Assembly (NCBI RefSeq): GCF_002902305.1
Contig: NZ_PPPX01000001.1
Location: 202,462-266,461, forward strand
Length of the DNA: 64,000 nucleotides
Reading direction: 5' to 3'
From: Staphylococcus argensis
Lineage (GTDB): Bacteria > Bacillota > Bacilli > Staphylococcales > Staphylococcaceae
In this document: positions 26,607 through 36,748 of the stretch, one piece after another
How the letters are laid out: every line of letters begins with the position of its first letter
How positions within the stretch are numbered: position 1 is the stretch's first letter
Made by a program: the position numbers and the translations under genes
The notes under the pieces: model-generated
The model's database searches: none
Told to the model about the DNA's origin: nothing
Seen by the model: the letters and a program-made list of their open reading frames with translations, nothing else

Positions 26607-28117
26607 ATGAATTAATCCAAACGTTCTCGGATCGTAAAGGACAACTGCTTTCAACAATACTCGAACATATTCAACTATCCTTTATTGCGTTGCTCATTGC
26701 AGCATTAATTGGCGTTCCTTTAGGAATTCTGCTAACGAAGACGAAACGGCTCTCAGAAGTCGTTATGAATATCGCAGCGGTCTTACAAACGATACCTTCA
26801 CTCGCATTACTCGGGTTGATGATTCCACTCTTTGGGATCGGTCAAGTACCAGCTGTCATTGCACTCGTTGTGTATGCTTTACTTCCAATATTACGTAATA
26901 CATACACAGGAATTGCCGAAGTCGATCAATCCCTTGTCGAAGCAGCGAAAGGGATTGGTATGAAGCCATGGCGTCGTTTGCGTAAAGTAGAGTTACCAAT
27001 GGCGATGCCCGTCATCATGGCAGGTATTCGCACGGCGATGGTCTTAATCATCGGTACAGCGACACTTGCTGCTTTAATCGGTGCTGGCGGTTTAGGGGAT
27101 CTCATCCTACTTGGTATTGACCGCAACGATTCAGCACTGATATTGATTGGTGCGATTCCAGCCGCCTTGCTCGCAATTATCTTTGATTTAGTGTTGCGTT
27201 TCATGCAGAAGTTATCATACAAGAAATTGATGTTGTCACTAGCGGCAATCGTCATCGTCTTATTGATTGCGATTATCGCTCCCCTGCTAACTAATAAAGG
27301 CGAACATATCACGATTGCAGGTAAATTAGGTTCAGAACCGTCTATTATCACTAATATGTATAAAATTCTGATCGAAGACGAAACCGACGACACTGTACAA
27401 GTGAAAGACGGCATGGGCAAGACGTCCTTCCTCTTCAACGCCTTGAAATCGGACGATATCGATGGTTATTTAGAATTCACTGGAACTGTCTTAGGCGAAT
27501 TGACGAAAGAAGATCTGAAGTCGAAAGAGGAGCCGAAAGTCTATCAACAAACGAAACAGAGTCTAGAGAAGAAATATGATATGACGATGTTGAAACCGAT
27601 GAAGTATAACAATACTTATGCTTTGGCTGTGAAAGAAGACTTCGCTAAGAAACATCACATTGAGACGATTGGCGACTTAGAGAAGGTTAAAGATCAAATC
27701 AAACCAGGATTTACGTTAGAGTTCAATGATCGTGGCGATGGTTATCCAGCAGTTAAAAAGGCTTACGACTTACACTTCGATAACGTCAAGACGATGGAAC
27801 CGAAATTGCGTTATCAAGCTGTGAAGAAAGGTGACATCAATCTCATTGATGCATACTCTACAGATGCAGAATTGAAACAGTATCATATGAAAGTGTTGAA
27901 AGATGATAAAAATGTCTTCCCACCATATCAAGGTGCACCGATGTTCAAAGAGAAATATATTAAAGAACATCCAGAAGTGAAGAAACCTTTAAATAAACTC
28001 GCTGGTAAGATTTCAGATGAAGACATGCAAGAAATGAACTATCAAGTTACTGTGAAGAAGAAAGATCCGTATGATGTTGCTAAACATTATTTAGAACAGC
28101 ATCATTTAATAAAATAA
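26603..28117 (+). CDS. Osmoprotectant ABC transporter permease fused to substrate-binding domain
   Basis: 504 aa. Residues 1-205 form an OpuCB-type permease with about six helices and the EAA loop (VEAAKGIGMKPWRRLRKVELP). A further helix (about 210-230) anchors a C-terminal extracellular binding domain (about 235-504) of the OpuAC/QAT family (ITIAGKLGSEPSI, FNDRGDGYPAVKKAY). The fusion places the receptor directly on the transporter. It overlaps the ATPase gene and ends at a terminator. Confidence 0.93.
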   Translation: MNELIQTFSDRKGQLLSTILEHIQLSFIALLIAALIGVPLGILLTKTKRLSEVVMNIAAVLQTIPSLALLGLMIPLFGIGQVPAVIALVVYALLPILRNTYTGIAEVDQSLVEAAKGIGMKPWRRLRKVELPMAMPVIMAGIRTAMVLIIGTATLAALIGAGGLGDLILLGIDRNDSALILIGAIPAALLAIIFDLVLRFMQKLSYKKLMLSLAAIVIVLLIAIIAPLLTNKGEHITIAGKLGSEPSIITNMYKILIEDETDDTVQVKDGMGKTSFLFNALKSDDIDGYLEFTGTVLGELTKEDLKSKEEPKVYQQTKQSLEKKYDMTMLKPMKYNNTYALAVKEDFAKKHHIETIGDLEKVKDQIKPGFTLEFNDRGDGYPAVKKAYDLHFDNVKTMEPKLRYQAVKKGDINLIDAYSTDAELKQYHMKVLKDDKNVFPPYQGAPMFKEKYIKEHPEVKKPLNKLAGKISDEDMQEMNYQVTVKKKDPYDVAKHYLEQHHLIK

Positions 28118-28133
28118 TGAGTGAAGTAGTGAT

Positions 28134-28179
28134 AAGAGTAGGACGAAAATCAAGTTGATTTGATCGTCCTACTCTTTTA
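28134..28179 (+). terminator. Terminator after the opu genes
   Basis: AAGAGTAGGACGA (28134-28146) pairs perfectly with TCGTCCTACTCTT (28164-28176), followed by TTTAT. Confidence 0.92.
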
Positions 28180-28314
28180 TTGCGGTGAGATACCTCATGT
28201 CTGGTGATTCTATACCTATTTAAAGGAATAAACGGATTATATTGTGTTCTGCTAGGGGAGCGCGTATAATAGTGATTAACTTTTGAAATTTCAGACAAAT
28301 AAAGGAGGACCACT

Positions 28315-29376
28315 ATGAAAGAACAAATCAATCAACTCTCAGCATATGAACCAGGCCTTTCTCCGAGAGGTTTAAAGGAGAAATATGGTTTAGAAGGTGA
28401 ACTGTACAAGTTAGCATCAAATGAGAATTTGTATGGACCGTCACCTAAAGTGAAAGACGCTATCTCAGAACATTTAGATGAGCTCTTCTATTATCCAGAA
28501 ACAGGTTCTCCGACACTTAGAGAAGTGTTGAGTCAACATCTGAACATCGACGCTGACCGCATCTTATTTGGTGCTGGTTTGGACGAAGTGATTCTCATGA
28601 TTTCTCGTGCTGTCTTAACGCCAGGAGACAAGATTGTGACGAGTGAGATGACCTTTGGACAGTATTACCATAACGCGATCGTTGAAGCAGCTACTGTAAT
28701 CCAAGTTCCTTTGCGAGAAGGTCAATTCGACTTGGAAGGTATTCTGCAAGCAGTGGATGACGATACGAAACTCATCTGGCTCTGTAATCCAAACAACCCG
28801 ACAGGTACTTATTTCACACACGAGGAGTTACGCAATTTCTTATCTCGTGTTCCTAACCATATTCCTGTGATGATCGATGAAGCTTACTTCGAGTTTGTGA
28901 CTGCTGAAGACTTCCCGGATACGTTAGCGTTACAAGAAGAATTTGATAATGCATTTTTACTTCGTACTTTTTCAAAAGCCTATGGTTTAGCTGGTATGCG
29001 TATTGGCTATGTAGTTGCGAATTCCGAAGCGGTTAAAAAGTACAACATTATCCGTCCGCCGTTTAACGTAGGGCGTTTGTCAGAACACGCGGCTGTCGCT
29101 GCTTGTAAGGACCAAGACTATTTAGCGCAAATTCGAGAACGTAACGCACACGAAAGAGATAAGTTCTTTCAAATTCCAGAAAGTCGCCACTTCTATCCAA
29201 GCCAAACGAACTTCGTCTTTGTACGCACATCACATCCACACGAACTCTTTAAGCAACTCTTATCAGCAGGATGTATTACGCGGGAATTTCCGAATGGCGT
29301 ACGTATTACGATCGGTTTCCTAGAACAGAACGATCGAATGATCGAAGTGTTGCGTCAATTTGAGTATGACGAGTAA
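28315..29376 (+). CDS. hisC: Histidinol-phosphate aminotransferase
   Basis: 353-aa fold type I PLP aminotransferase. The PLP lysine is Lys221 in [24 protein letters not shown] and the C-terminal RITIG (phosphate-contact Arg) are present. It transfers an amino group to imidazole acetol phosphate in histidine synthesis, but no other his genes are near, so it may mainly serve phenylalanine and tyrosine synthesis. AAAGGAGG lies 6 nt before the ATG. It is monocistronic. Confidence 0.9.
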   Translation: MKEQINQLSAYEPGLSPRGLKEKYGLEGELYKLASNENLYGPSPKVKDAISEHLDELFYYPETGSPTLREVLSQHLNIDADRILFGAGLDEVILMISRAVLTPGDKIVTSEMTFGQYYHNAIVEAATVIQVPLREGQFDLEGILQAVDDDTKLIWLCNPNNPTGTYFTHEELRNFLSRVPNHIPVMIDEAYFEFVTAEDFPDTLALQEEFDNAFLLRTFSKAYGLAGMRIGYVVANSEAVKKYNIIRPPFNVGRLSEHAAVAACKDQDYLAQIRERNAHERDKFFQIPESRHFYPSQTNFVFVRTSHPHELFKQLLSAGCITREFPNGVRITIGFLEQNDRMIEVLRQFEYDE

Positions 29377-29383
29377 ATAGCCT

Positions 29384-29424
29384 TGTGGGGGCAAGACGAC
29401 GCAATCAAATAGATTGCTGTCTAT
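29384..29424 (+). repeat. Intergenic hairpin repeat, single unit
   Basis: GTGGGGGCAAGAC...GCAATC pairs with GATTGC.GTCTATG. It is the short form of the hairpin unit seen in the larger composite copies (GGGGG..AGAC..ATTTCTGTCT..CCC). Confidence 0.55.
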
Positions 29425-29479
29425 GTTTTTGTATTTAACTATTCAATATACTACGGACTGTATTTTTCTAACTTTAAAA

Positions 29480-29586
29480 CTACGCGGTAGCTGATTGCAT
29501 GCCCAATGGCTTAGCAGCTATTGACCATGCTAATCATCCTCGCGGGGGAAAGACGACGAAATTATTCTAATTTCTGTCTTTCTCCC
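29480..29586 (+). repeat. Two-hairpin composite intergenic repeat, copy A
   Basis: First part CTACGCGGTAGCTG with a variable stem (GATTGCATG with CATGCTAATC). Second part GCGGGGGAAAGACGACGAAAT with ATTTCTGTCTTTCTCCC. The same two-part layout occurs at 44929-45031 and, inverted, at 48825-48927. The second part resembles a short repeat common in staphylococcal intergenic DNA. Confidence 0.65.
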
Positions 29587-29642
29587 ATTTCTCTATTATC
29601 TTTGCTATAATCGAGGGTGAACAGAAAGGAAGAAATGATGTT

Positions 29643-30173
29643 ATGACAAGAGAATCTATTGCAATTGATATGGACGAAGTACTTGCAGATACGCTCGGTG
29701 CGATGATGAACACTGTAAACGAACGTTTAAACTTAGGGATTACTTACGGCATGTTGGACGGACAGAAATTAAAGCATGTCATTCCTGAACATGATGGTTT
29801 ATTGCCTGAAATACTCCGCGAACCTGGCTTTTTCCTTAATTTAGATGTGATGGACAATGCGCAGGAAGTCGTGAGAGAGTTGAACGAGCATTACGATGTG
29901 TATATCGCTACAGCGGCGATGGACGTTCCAACGTCATTTCGTGAGAAATACGAATGGTTACGCACGTATTTCCCATTTTTAGATCCACAACATTTTGTCT
30001 TTTGTGGTCGTAAAAATATCGTTAAAGCAGATTATTTAATTGACGATAATCCTAGACAGTTAGAAATCTTCGAGGGCAAACCAATTATGTTCACAGCACC
30101 GCACAATGCGTCTGAAGATCGTTTCACTCGAGTGAGCGGATGGAAAGACGTTGCTGAGTACTTTTTAAAATAA
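29643..30173 (+). CDS. 5'(3')-deoxyribonucleotidase-like HAD hydrolase
   Basis: 176-aa HAD-superfamily protein of the NT5C family. The nucleophile motif DMDEVLAD is at 9-16, a Thr in IATAAMD forms motif II, and YLIDDNPRQ is the acidic motif IV. It likely dephosphorylates deoxynucleoside monophosphates, helping to balance dNTP pools. AAAGGAAG precedes the ATG. It stands alone, with a terminator after it. Confidence 0.88.
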   Translation: MTRESIAIDMDEVLADTLGAMMNTVNERLNLGITYGMLDGQKLKHVIPEHDGLLPEILREPGFFLNLDVMDNAQEVVRELNEHYDVYIATAAMDVPTSFREKYEWLRTYFPFLDPQHFVFCGRKNIVKADYLIDDNPRQLEIFEGKPIMFTAPHNASEDRFTRVSGWKDVAEYFLK

Positions 30174-30211
30174 TGAATTACTTTGGGTGAAAAATAAACC
30201 TATTCATATAC

Positions 30212-30253
30212 AAGCTCCCTTATGCGTCTGAGTGACGTACAAGGGAGCTTTTT
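30212..30253 (+). terminator. Terminator after the deoxyribonucleotidase gene
   Basis: A perfect 10-bp stem AAGCTCCCTT (30212-30221) with AAGGGAGCTT (30241-30250), followed by T residues. Confidence 0.9.
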
Positions 30254-30283
30254 AAAGTTACGAGGTGATTTAATTTTAAACAA

Positions 30284-31312
30284 TTAATTAGGTAGAGTTA
30301 AGATTTCAATGGCTTGTGGTACGACTTCGATTTCCAGTGGCGTCGATAAAGCAATCTCGCCGTCCATATCAACATCGAGGTGCTTATCCGTCGTAATCCT
30401 AAATTTGCGACCTTGAAGATGCGTAATGCCTTTCGTGACGCGGTTCCAATTCATGCTGTCACGTTTCTTGAAGATATCGTTAAAGACACTCATCTTACTA
30501 TGTTTAAACACAAAGGTGTTAAGGAAGCCGTCGCTTGGCGATAGATCTGTCAACGGAATACGATTACCACCGATGTAAGGTCCGTTCGCAATAACGAGCA
30601 TCGACGTTTGTCCTTGCGTTTCTTCACCGTCGACAGCGATGTGATAGTTGAATTTCACAGGATTGACGAGTGTTTTAACCGTAGAGCCGATATAACTCAA
30701 ACGACCGAAGATATCTTTATTTCCTGACTGAACATTCTTCGCGTTCTGCACAATCAGCCCCATACCGACGAAGTTAAGCGCGTATTGACCGTTGACCTTG
30801 ATCACGTCATAGCGTTGAGGACGTGCCTCGAGCAGTTGCTCACTCGCCTTAGTATAATCTCCGTCGAGGTTGAGCGTTTTAGTAAAATCATTAAACGTCC
30901 CGCCTGGAATGATGGCAATAGGGATATCAAGTTGATGCGTCATCACGCCATTGACGAGCTCGTTAACGGTACCATCTCCGCCGAGGATAAATAATATATC
31001 AATATCTGAGCCGTAGTCTTGAGCTTTAATGGCTCCACAGTAATCGATAATATTACCTTCCTCTTCGCTCAGTTGGATCGAAAGGTGTTTACACATTTGA
31101 GATAAGTATTGTGCCACTGTACCAATACCACCATAAATATCGTTGAGACCTGAATACTCGTGGTAAAAGAGCACGCCATGATTGTATTGTCTAGACAAAT
31201 ATTTCACCGCATTTCTTTGTATTCTTGGGTAGAAACTCGGACGTAATATTGCGCTATTCTGCTTTACCATTTTAACCAATAACGTCCGAGTTGAATATTG
31301 AGTGTGTCTCAT
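30284..31312 (-). CDS. Diacylglycerol kinase-family lipid kinase
   Basis: About 342 aa with a DAGK catalytic domain: the nucleotide loop [13 protein letters not shown], the [11 protein letters not shown] motif, NFVGMG and the C-terminal VDMDGE. Relatives (YegS, BmrU, DgkB) phosphorylate lipid substrates at the membrane; which one applies here is unclear. The N-terminus extends about 45 residues before the conserved [13 protein letters not shown] block. No good ribosome site is seen before ATG 31312, so the true start may be further in. Confidence 0.88.
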   Translation of the reverse strand: MRHTQYSTRTLLVKMVKQNSAILRPSFYPRIQRNAVKYLSRQYNHGVLFYHEYSGLNDIYGGIGTVAQYLSQMCKHLSIQLSEEEGNIIDYCGAIKAQDYGSDIDILFILGGDGTVNELVNGVMTHQLDIPIAIIPGGTFNDFTKTLNLDGDYTKASEQLLEARPQRYDVIKVNGQYALNFVGMGLIVQNAKNVQSGNKDIFGRLSYIGSTVKTLVNPVKFNYHIAVDGEETQGQTSMLVIANGPYIGGNRIPLTDLSPSDGFLNTFVFKHSKMSVFNDIFKKRDSMNWNRVTKGITHLQGRKFRITTDKHLDVDMDGEIALSTPLEIEVVPQAIEILTLPN

Positions 31313-31375
31313 CAAATCATACTTGCTTTCTACTTTATCATAACTCTGCTACCCATAAGAAGTTGAAAGGTTACT

Positions 31376-32884
31376 TTATTTAATGCCTCGCATACCTTTA
31401 TTAATCTTCGGTACGAAAGCTAATGTGATCAGGCTGACGACTAGAGCGATAGCACCTATAAAGATGAAGTAGTTAGCATAGCCTAAAGGTTTGATTAAAC
31501 GTACGAGTGAACCGTTCAGTGCTTGACCTGTCGCATTCGTCAACAACCATACACTCATCATTTGAGCGTTGAAAGCTTTCGGCGCGAGCTTAACGGCTGC
31601 ACTGTTACCAGTAGGAGATAGACATAACTCCCCGATCACACATACAATATATGAAATAATAACCCAGTTCACGCTGATTTGAGCATGTCCACCTGTCGCG
31701 TAGTCTACACCAGCGACTAGGAAGTAAGATAGACCTGCGAGTGAAGCACCTAGAACGAACTTCACTGCCATACTTGGTTGTTTAGAACCCATCTTCATCC
31801 AGATGACAGATACCAGACCTGCGAGTAGGACGATAAATAATGGGTTAATAGATTGGAAATAAGCTTTACCAAATTCGGTTGTCCAACCAAAGAGATTCAA
31901 CTGCATATCAGTATATTTCAGCGCGTATAGATTCAAGACGTTGGCACCTTGTTCTTGAATCGCCCAGAAGATCACACCAAGTATAAAGAGCGGTATAAAT
32001 GAGATAACGCGTGAACGTTCAACGTCTGTAACTTCTTTGCTGCGAATCATAATAGTAAAATACACAATCGGTAAAGCTACACCTAAGATTAATACTGCCG
32101 TACTTACAAGACCAAATGAAAGCGTGCCTGTTAAGCCAGTCACAATTAACAATATTATAATTATTGCGATAATTAATCCGAAAATTAAACTGTATTTTTT
32201 ACGTTCTGCTTTCGTTAACGGATTTGAAGGTTGCATTCCCACTTGTCCTAAATTCTTACGATTAAAGAGTAAATACCATACGAGTGCTAGTGCCATACCA
32301 AATGCAGCAATTAAGAATCCGAAGTGGAAATTACCGTTATCGATAAATTGGTTAAGAATAAGTGGCGCGACTAATGCACCGCTATTCACTGACATATAGA
32401 AGATAACGAAACCAGAATCGATACGTTTATCATTTTCAGGATATAAACGACCTACGATGTTAGAAATATTTGGTTTCATTAAACCAGACCCCACAATGAT
32501 AAAGAACATTGATGAGAACAATCCTGCCATACCAAAGGGTAAGCCTAAACAAATATGCCCGATAATAATAAGGACTGCACCAATTAATGTGGCAGAACGT
32601 GTACCTGTGAGTCGATCGGCAACCCATCCCCCTAATATAGAGGTCATATAGATGAGTGCTCCATACACGGACATGATCGATTGGGCAGTACCTTCGTCCA
32701 TGTTTAAGCCACCGTTTTTAATGGAGTAGTACATGTAGAAGATAAGTAGGGCGCGCATGCCGTAATAGCTGAAACGCTCCCAGAATTCTACGAAGAAGAG
32801 TACACCCAGCCCTTTTGGATGACCAAAGAACCCTTTCTGAGGAATCGTTTGAACTGCTTGTTCATGATTCTTCGTTTCTGTCAT
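31376..32884 (-). CDS. dtpT: POT-family di/tripeptide transporter
   Basis: 502-aa proton-coupled oligopeptide transporter with about 12-14 helices. The family signature EFWERFSYYGMRALL (about 34-48) carries the ExxER proton-coupling motif. The second POT signature region (FFIIVGSGLMKPNIS, FVIFYMSVNSGAL) is also clear. AAAGGA lies about 10 nt before the ATG. It imports di- and tripeptides by homology. A close paralogue lies 347 bp upstream on the same strand. Confidence 0.93.
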   Translation of the reverse strand: MTETKNHEQAVQTIPQKGFFGHPKGLGVLFFVEFWERFSYYGMRALLIFYMYYSIKNGGLNMDEGTAQSIMSVYGALIYMTSILGGWVADRLTGTRSATLIGAVLIIIGHICLGLPFGMAGLFSSMFFIIVGSGLMKPNISNIVGRLYPENDKRIDSGFVIFYMSVNSGALVAPLILNQFIDNGNFHFGFLIAAFGMALALVWYLLFNRKNLGQVGMQPSNPLTKAERKKYSLIFGLIIAIIIILLIVTGLTGTLSFGLVSTAVLILGVALPIVYFTIMIRSKEVTDVERSRVISFIPLFILGVIFWAIQEQGANVLNLYALKYTDMQLNLFGWTTEFGKAYFQSINPLFIVLLAGLVSVIWMKMGSKQPSMAVKFVLGASLAGLSYFLVAGVDYATGGHAQISVNWVIISYIVCVIGELCLSPTGNSAAVKLAPKAFNAQMMSVWLLTNATGQALNGSLVRLIKPLGYANYFIFIGAIALVVSLITLAFVPKINKGMRGIK

Positions 32885-33138
32885 AACATTCCCATCCTTT
32901 CTCCCCTTTAAAAAGAGTATTAAATAAATTCTACTCTTATTAATTCATTGTTTCAATAATATTCATAAAATAATAATATTGGTAAAATTGTGAAATTTAT
33001 ATATGAATGAGGTTAATTAGAGTAGAATAAGAGGGAGTAGTCCTGATGTTCATCGCATCTTCGACGCAAGAAAATGAATTCAAGATGGTTAAAATTGGTA
33101 TCTTTGAATTGAAATGCTAGGAATGATGAGATTAAAAG

Positions 33139-33180
33139 AAGAACCTATAAATGTCGAGTTACGTTCATTTATAGGTTCTT
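33139..33180 (-). terminator. Terminator between the two peptide transporter genes
   Basis: AAGAACCTATAAATG (33139-33153) pairs perfectly with CATTTATAGGTTCTT (33166-33180). The minus-strand tail CTTTTAAT makes it a terminator for the upstream (34746) gene. The 347-base gap otherwise holds only AT-rich promoter-type sequence. Confidence 0.85.
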
Positions 33181-33231
33181 GGAGTTAGATTAATTAAATC
33201 CTTATTTATAATGTGATTTCTACTAGTTCGC

Positions 33232-34746
33232 TTAGAATACACCTTTCATTCCTTTTTTAACTAAAGGAGAGAGAAGGAAGAGTAAGACACCGATTGCGAT
33301 AGCGACGATTCCTGAATAGAGGAAATAGTCCATTTGAGAAATCTTCGTATAAACCACTACAAGTTGCGCGTTAAGACCTTGAGCTGTGGCATCGGCGAGT
33401 AACCACAAGCTCATCATACGCGCTGTAAAGCTAACTGGTGAGAGCTTCGTCGTTGTAGATAAACCTACCGGAGAAATACATAGCTCTCCAATCGTTATAA
33501 GTAAATAGCTCAGTATCAACCATAATGGGTTAATTAAATTGTGTGGCCCTGCAAGCGGAATATACATTATGATAAATGATAATCCAGCTATGATCGTGCC
33601 AATTGCGAATTTATGTACTGTTGGTGGATTGAACTTTCCTAATTTCACCCACAGTGCAGCAAAGACCGGTGCTAAAGCGACGATAAAGATAGGGTTAAAC
33701 GACTGTAACCAAGCTGCTGGTACATGGAAGTGAATGAGACCGTTTGTCGCTTTACCTAAATCAAGTTGCGTCTTGTTGTCAGCAAAGCTTGCTAGAACAG
33801 TAGAGCCTTGTTCTTGAATCATCCAGAACGCAACGGCAGTGATAAATAACGGTACATAACTTAAGACGCGAGAACGTTCTACTTTCGTCACATCCTTGCT
33901 GACGAGCATGTTAACGATTATCACAATCGGTAGGATGACGCCTAATAACGTTATAAATAAGCTGAAGTTCTGTAAAGTGAGCGCGTCATTGACTTGTAAA
34001 ATGATGAGATAAATCGCAATTAAAATAATGACTACGCCTGTATAAATTGACGTCTTCTTAATCTCTTGTTTCGTTAAAGGATTCGGCGTTGATAAACCGG
34101 CTAATCCTAAATACTTTTTACGTGTCACGACATAGATAATTAAACCACAGAACATACCAATTGCTGCAACTAGGAAACCTAAATGGAAGTTAAAGCGTGT
34201 CTGTATGTAACCTGTTACGAGTGGTGAAAGTAACGCACCAGAGTTAATACCCATGTAGAAGATAGTGAATGCAGCATCTCTACGCGCATCGTTCTGAGCA
34301 TATAGCTCACCGACAGTCGTTGAAATGTTAGGTTTTAGTAACCCTGTTCCACAAATGAGGAATAATAACGCAATCATGACCATCGTTAAATTGTTCGGTA
34401 GAGATAGCAGAATATGACCAATCATAATCAAGAATCCACCGTAAAAGACTGCGTGTTGCGTACCGGTAATACGATCGGCAATCCATCCCCCGATAATGCC
34501 ACTCATGTAAATCAACGTTCCGTAAATGGAAACGATTTGAAGAGCCACACCTTCGTCTAAACCGAACCCACCTTTAGCGACACTATAATAAAGGTAATAG
34601 ACGAGAATTGCTTTCATTCCATAGTAACTAAAGCGTTCCCAGAATTCGGTTAAGAAGAGTGTGCTTAACCCCTTTGGATGTCCGAAGAAACCTTTGCGTG
34701 GCGTACTGTTAAGGATTTCTTCGCGTGTGTGTTGTGCTCTGTTCAT
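33232..34746 (-). CDS. POT-family di/tripeptide transporter, paralogue
   Basis: 504-aa paralogue of the next transporter. The N-terminal KGFFGHPKGL and EFWERFSYYGMKAIL blocks match it almost residue for residue. Clear differences occur in the long loops, so substrates may differ. Two ATGs are 6 bp apart. AGAGGG directly abuts the first and lies 6 nt from the second, so ATG 34746 is chosen. Its own terminator separates it from the second gene, so the copies appear independently transcribed. S. aureus has one dtpT here as I recall. Confidence 0.92.
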   Translation of the reverse strand: MNRAQHTREEILNSTPRKGFFGHPKGLSTLFLTEFWERFSYYGMKAILVYYLYYSVAKGGFGLDEGVALQIVSIYGTLIYMSGIIGGWIADRITGTQHAVFYGGFLIMIGHILLSLPNNLTMVMIALLFLICGTGLLKPNISTTVGELYAQNDARRDAAFTIFYMGINSGALLSPLVTGYIQTRFNFHLGFLVAAIGMFCGLIIYVVTRKKYLGLAGLSTPNPLTKQEIKKTSIYTGVVIILIAIYLIILQVNDALTLQNFSLFITLLGVILPIVIIVNMLVSKDVTKVERSRVLSYVPLFITAVAFWMIQEQGSTVLASFADNKTQLDLGKATNGLIHFHVPAAWLQSFNPIFIVALAPVFAALWVKLGKFNPPTVHKFAIGTIIAGLSFIIMYIPLAGPHNLINPLWLILSYLLITIGELCISPVGLSTTTKLSPVSFTARMMSLWLLADATAQGLNAQLVVVYTKISQMDYFLYSGIVAIAIGVLLFLLSPLVKKGMKGVF

Positions 34747-34930
34747 AAGCATCCCTCTTTTATATTGTTTAAGTCTTAAAGTAAACTTTATCGTAATACT
34801 ATTTTGCGAAAATTACAACAACTATCGTAATAAATGTGTTAATTTTTTAGTGAATTATGAATGTTTTAGGAAATTTGCAGGTGAGATGATGGGGGATTAA
34901 AAAAAGAGGGCGATAATGAGCGATAATAGA

Positions 34931-34974
34931 ACATCCCACCAATTCCTTTATGAAGTTAGGAACTGATGGGATGT
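34931..34974 (-). terminator. Terminator after queF
   Basis: ACATCCCA (34931-34938) pairs with TGGGATGT (34967-34974), and the pairing continues inward imperfectly. The minus-strand tail is TTCTATTAT. Confidence 0.75.
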
Positions 34975-34991
34975 AACTCGTAGATATGAAA

Positions 34992-35492
34992 TTAACGGTT
35001 ATCGACTTTCTCAGGATATAAATCATGATTCATTAAACGATGTTCTGCCATGCGTTCATATTTCGTATTAGGGCGACCGTAGTTTGTATAAGGGTCGATT
35101 GAAATACCGCCACGTGGCGTGAATTTGCCCCAAACTTCAATATAGTGTGGATCCATTAAGTCGATGAGATCATTCATGATAATATTCATGCAGTCTTCGT
35201 GGAAGTCCCCGTGATTGCGGAAGCTGAATAAATAAAGTTTCAATGATTTGGATTCGACCATTTTAACATCAGGGATATAAGAGATATAGATTGTCGCGAA
35301 ATCAGGTTGACCTGTAATAGGACAGAGTGAAGTGAATTCTGGACAGTTGAACTTCACGAAATAATCTCTACCTTGATGTTTATTGTCGAAGGTTTCTAAT
35401 ACATCAGGGCGATAGTCGAAATCGTATTGATTATTCTGGTTACCTAATAACGTGATATCTTCAAGTTCTTCTTGATTGCGTCCTTGAGCCAT
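34992..35492 (-). CDS. queF: NADPH-dependent 7-cyano-7-deazaguanine reductase
   Basis: 166-aa unimodular QueF that reduces preQ0 to preQ1, the last soluble step before tRNA insertion of the queuosine base. The nucleophile Cys is in [14 protein letters not shown]. The QueF motif [20 protein letters not shown] is complete. Two ATGs lie 6 bp apart; AAAGGAG is 7 nt from the second, at 35492, giving the usual length. It is separated by about 26 kb from queCDE and lies 12 bp after an EamA transporter gene, probably one transcript. Confidence 0.95.
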   Translation of the reverse strand: MAQGRNQEELEDITLLGNQNNQYDFDYRPDVLETFDNKHQGRDYFVKFNCPEFTSLCPITGQPDFATIYISYIPDVKMVESKSLKLYLFSFRNHGDFHEDCMNIIMNDLIDLMDPHYIEVWGKFTPRGGISIDPYTNYGRPNTKYERMAEHRLMNHDLYPEKVDNR

Positions 35493-35504
35493 AATCATAC
35501 TCCT

Positions 35505-36398
35505 TTAATTTGAATTCGTTTGAGATTTACGTGGTTGTCGACGTGCCTTTTCAAACATGTAATAACTTGCACCAATAATGATAACGTAACCTAACATCGC
35601 ATAGAAGTCTGGTGACTCGCCGAACAGGATAAAGCCGAATAGTGCAGTAAAGATAATTGATGCGTAAGTAAAGATCGAAATGTCTTTCGCAGGTGCAAAG
35701 CTGTACGCGAGAGTGATACCAATTTGACCTACAGCAGCACTTAGACCTGCACCTAAGAGATAGAGCATTTGAAGCCATGACATCGGTTCGTAAGTAAATA
35801 TCGTGAATGGAATCAGTACAATGATTGAGAAGAATGAGAAGTAGAACACAATCGTGTATGGCGCTTCTCTTGTACTCAATGCACGCACACATGTGTAAGC
35901 ACTCGCCGCGAAGATACCAGACATTAAACCAATTAAACTAGGAATCATCGCAGAAGAGAATTCAGGTTTCACGACGAAGAGCATTCCTGCGATTGCGACG
36001 ATCATTGCGATAATCTGATACTTAAAGATCTTCTCACGTAGGAAGAAGAGACTGAGCAAGATCGTCCAGAATGGATTCAGTTTCATTAACGTATCAGCAT
36101 CACTTAAGATCATATGGTCGATGGCATAAATGTTGAATAGTACACCTGTGAGCCCTAGAGCAGAACGAGCAATGAGTAGAGGTTGACTACTCAACTTACC
36201 AAATAGGGGCTGTTTATATTTGTATAGGAAAAATAAAGGGATAAACATAGCGACAAGGTTTCGCGCAAGAGACTTCTGGAAGACGGGTAAATCTCCAGCA
36301 AGCCTGAAGAATACAGTCATGAAACTAAAGCCAATTGCGGAAATCAGAATCGCTATAATACCTTTCACTTTAGGATTCACTGATATCGCCTCATTCAT
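35505..36398 (-). CDS. EamA/DMT-family transporter
   Basis: 297-aa membrane protein with ten predicted helices in two EamA repeats (about 12-140 and 155-285), as in drug/metabolite transporters. Substrate unknown. ATG 36398 lacks a clear ribosome site. GTG at 36380 has GAGGCGAT about 8 nt before it, so the true start may be seven codons in. The gene leads into queF on the same strand, hence a role in deazaguanine or nucleoside movement is possible but unproven. Confidence 0.88.
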   Translation of the reverse strand: MNEAISVNPKVKGIIAILISAIGFSFMTVFFRLAGDLPVFQKSLARNLVAMFIPLFFLYKYKQPLFGKLSSQPLLIARSALGLTGVLFNIYAIDHMILSDADTLMKLNPFWTILLSLFFLREKIFKYQIIAMIVAIAGMLFVVKPEFSSAMIPSLIGLMSGIFAASAYTCVRALSTREAPYTIVFYFSFFSIIVLIPFTIFTYEPMSWLQMLYLLGAGLSAAVGQIGITLAYSFAPAKDISIFTYASIIFTALFGFILFGESPDFYAMLGYVIIIGASYYMFEKARRQPRKSQTNSN

Positions 36399-36449
36399 AT
36401 AAATTTAACGTATCTATCTTAGCATAAAAAAATATTCATGTAATGAGGG

Positions 36450-36499
36450 TTGCAAAAATTTCAGGAGTAGGATAATATAGAAATACGAACAAACGTTCG
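36450..36499 (+). promoter_or_regulatory. Promoter with consensus LexA (SOS) box
   Basis: -35 TTGCAA (36450-36455), 17-nt spacer and -10 TAATAT (36473-36478) are followed by CGAACAAACGTTCG (36486-36499). This fits the Gram-positive LexA box CGAAC-N4-GTTCG exactly. LexA bound there would block transcription start. The promoter points towards nrdI, 590 bp downstream. Confidence 0.72.
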
Positions 36500-36748
36500 A
36501 TTTAAGTTGAGTATACACTAGGGGGTTATTCTATATCTTTTAAAATGTATGGTAACTCACTGAAAACGTCGAATTGCTCTACCTTAAGCGGCACCGTAGT
36601 TACACGGTTTTTATGAAAATGCAACCAAAAACCCTTTGGTTTACGAAATAAAATTTTTTCGTTTCATTTTTTGAGATTAAAAGCGTGTGGTGGTGCGATT
36701 TATATAAATTGATACAAAATTGACATCAAACTGACATGTGAGTATCTC

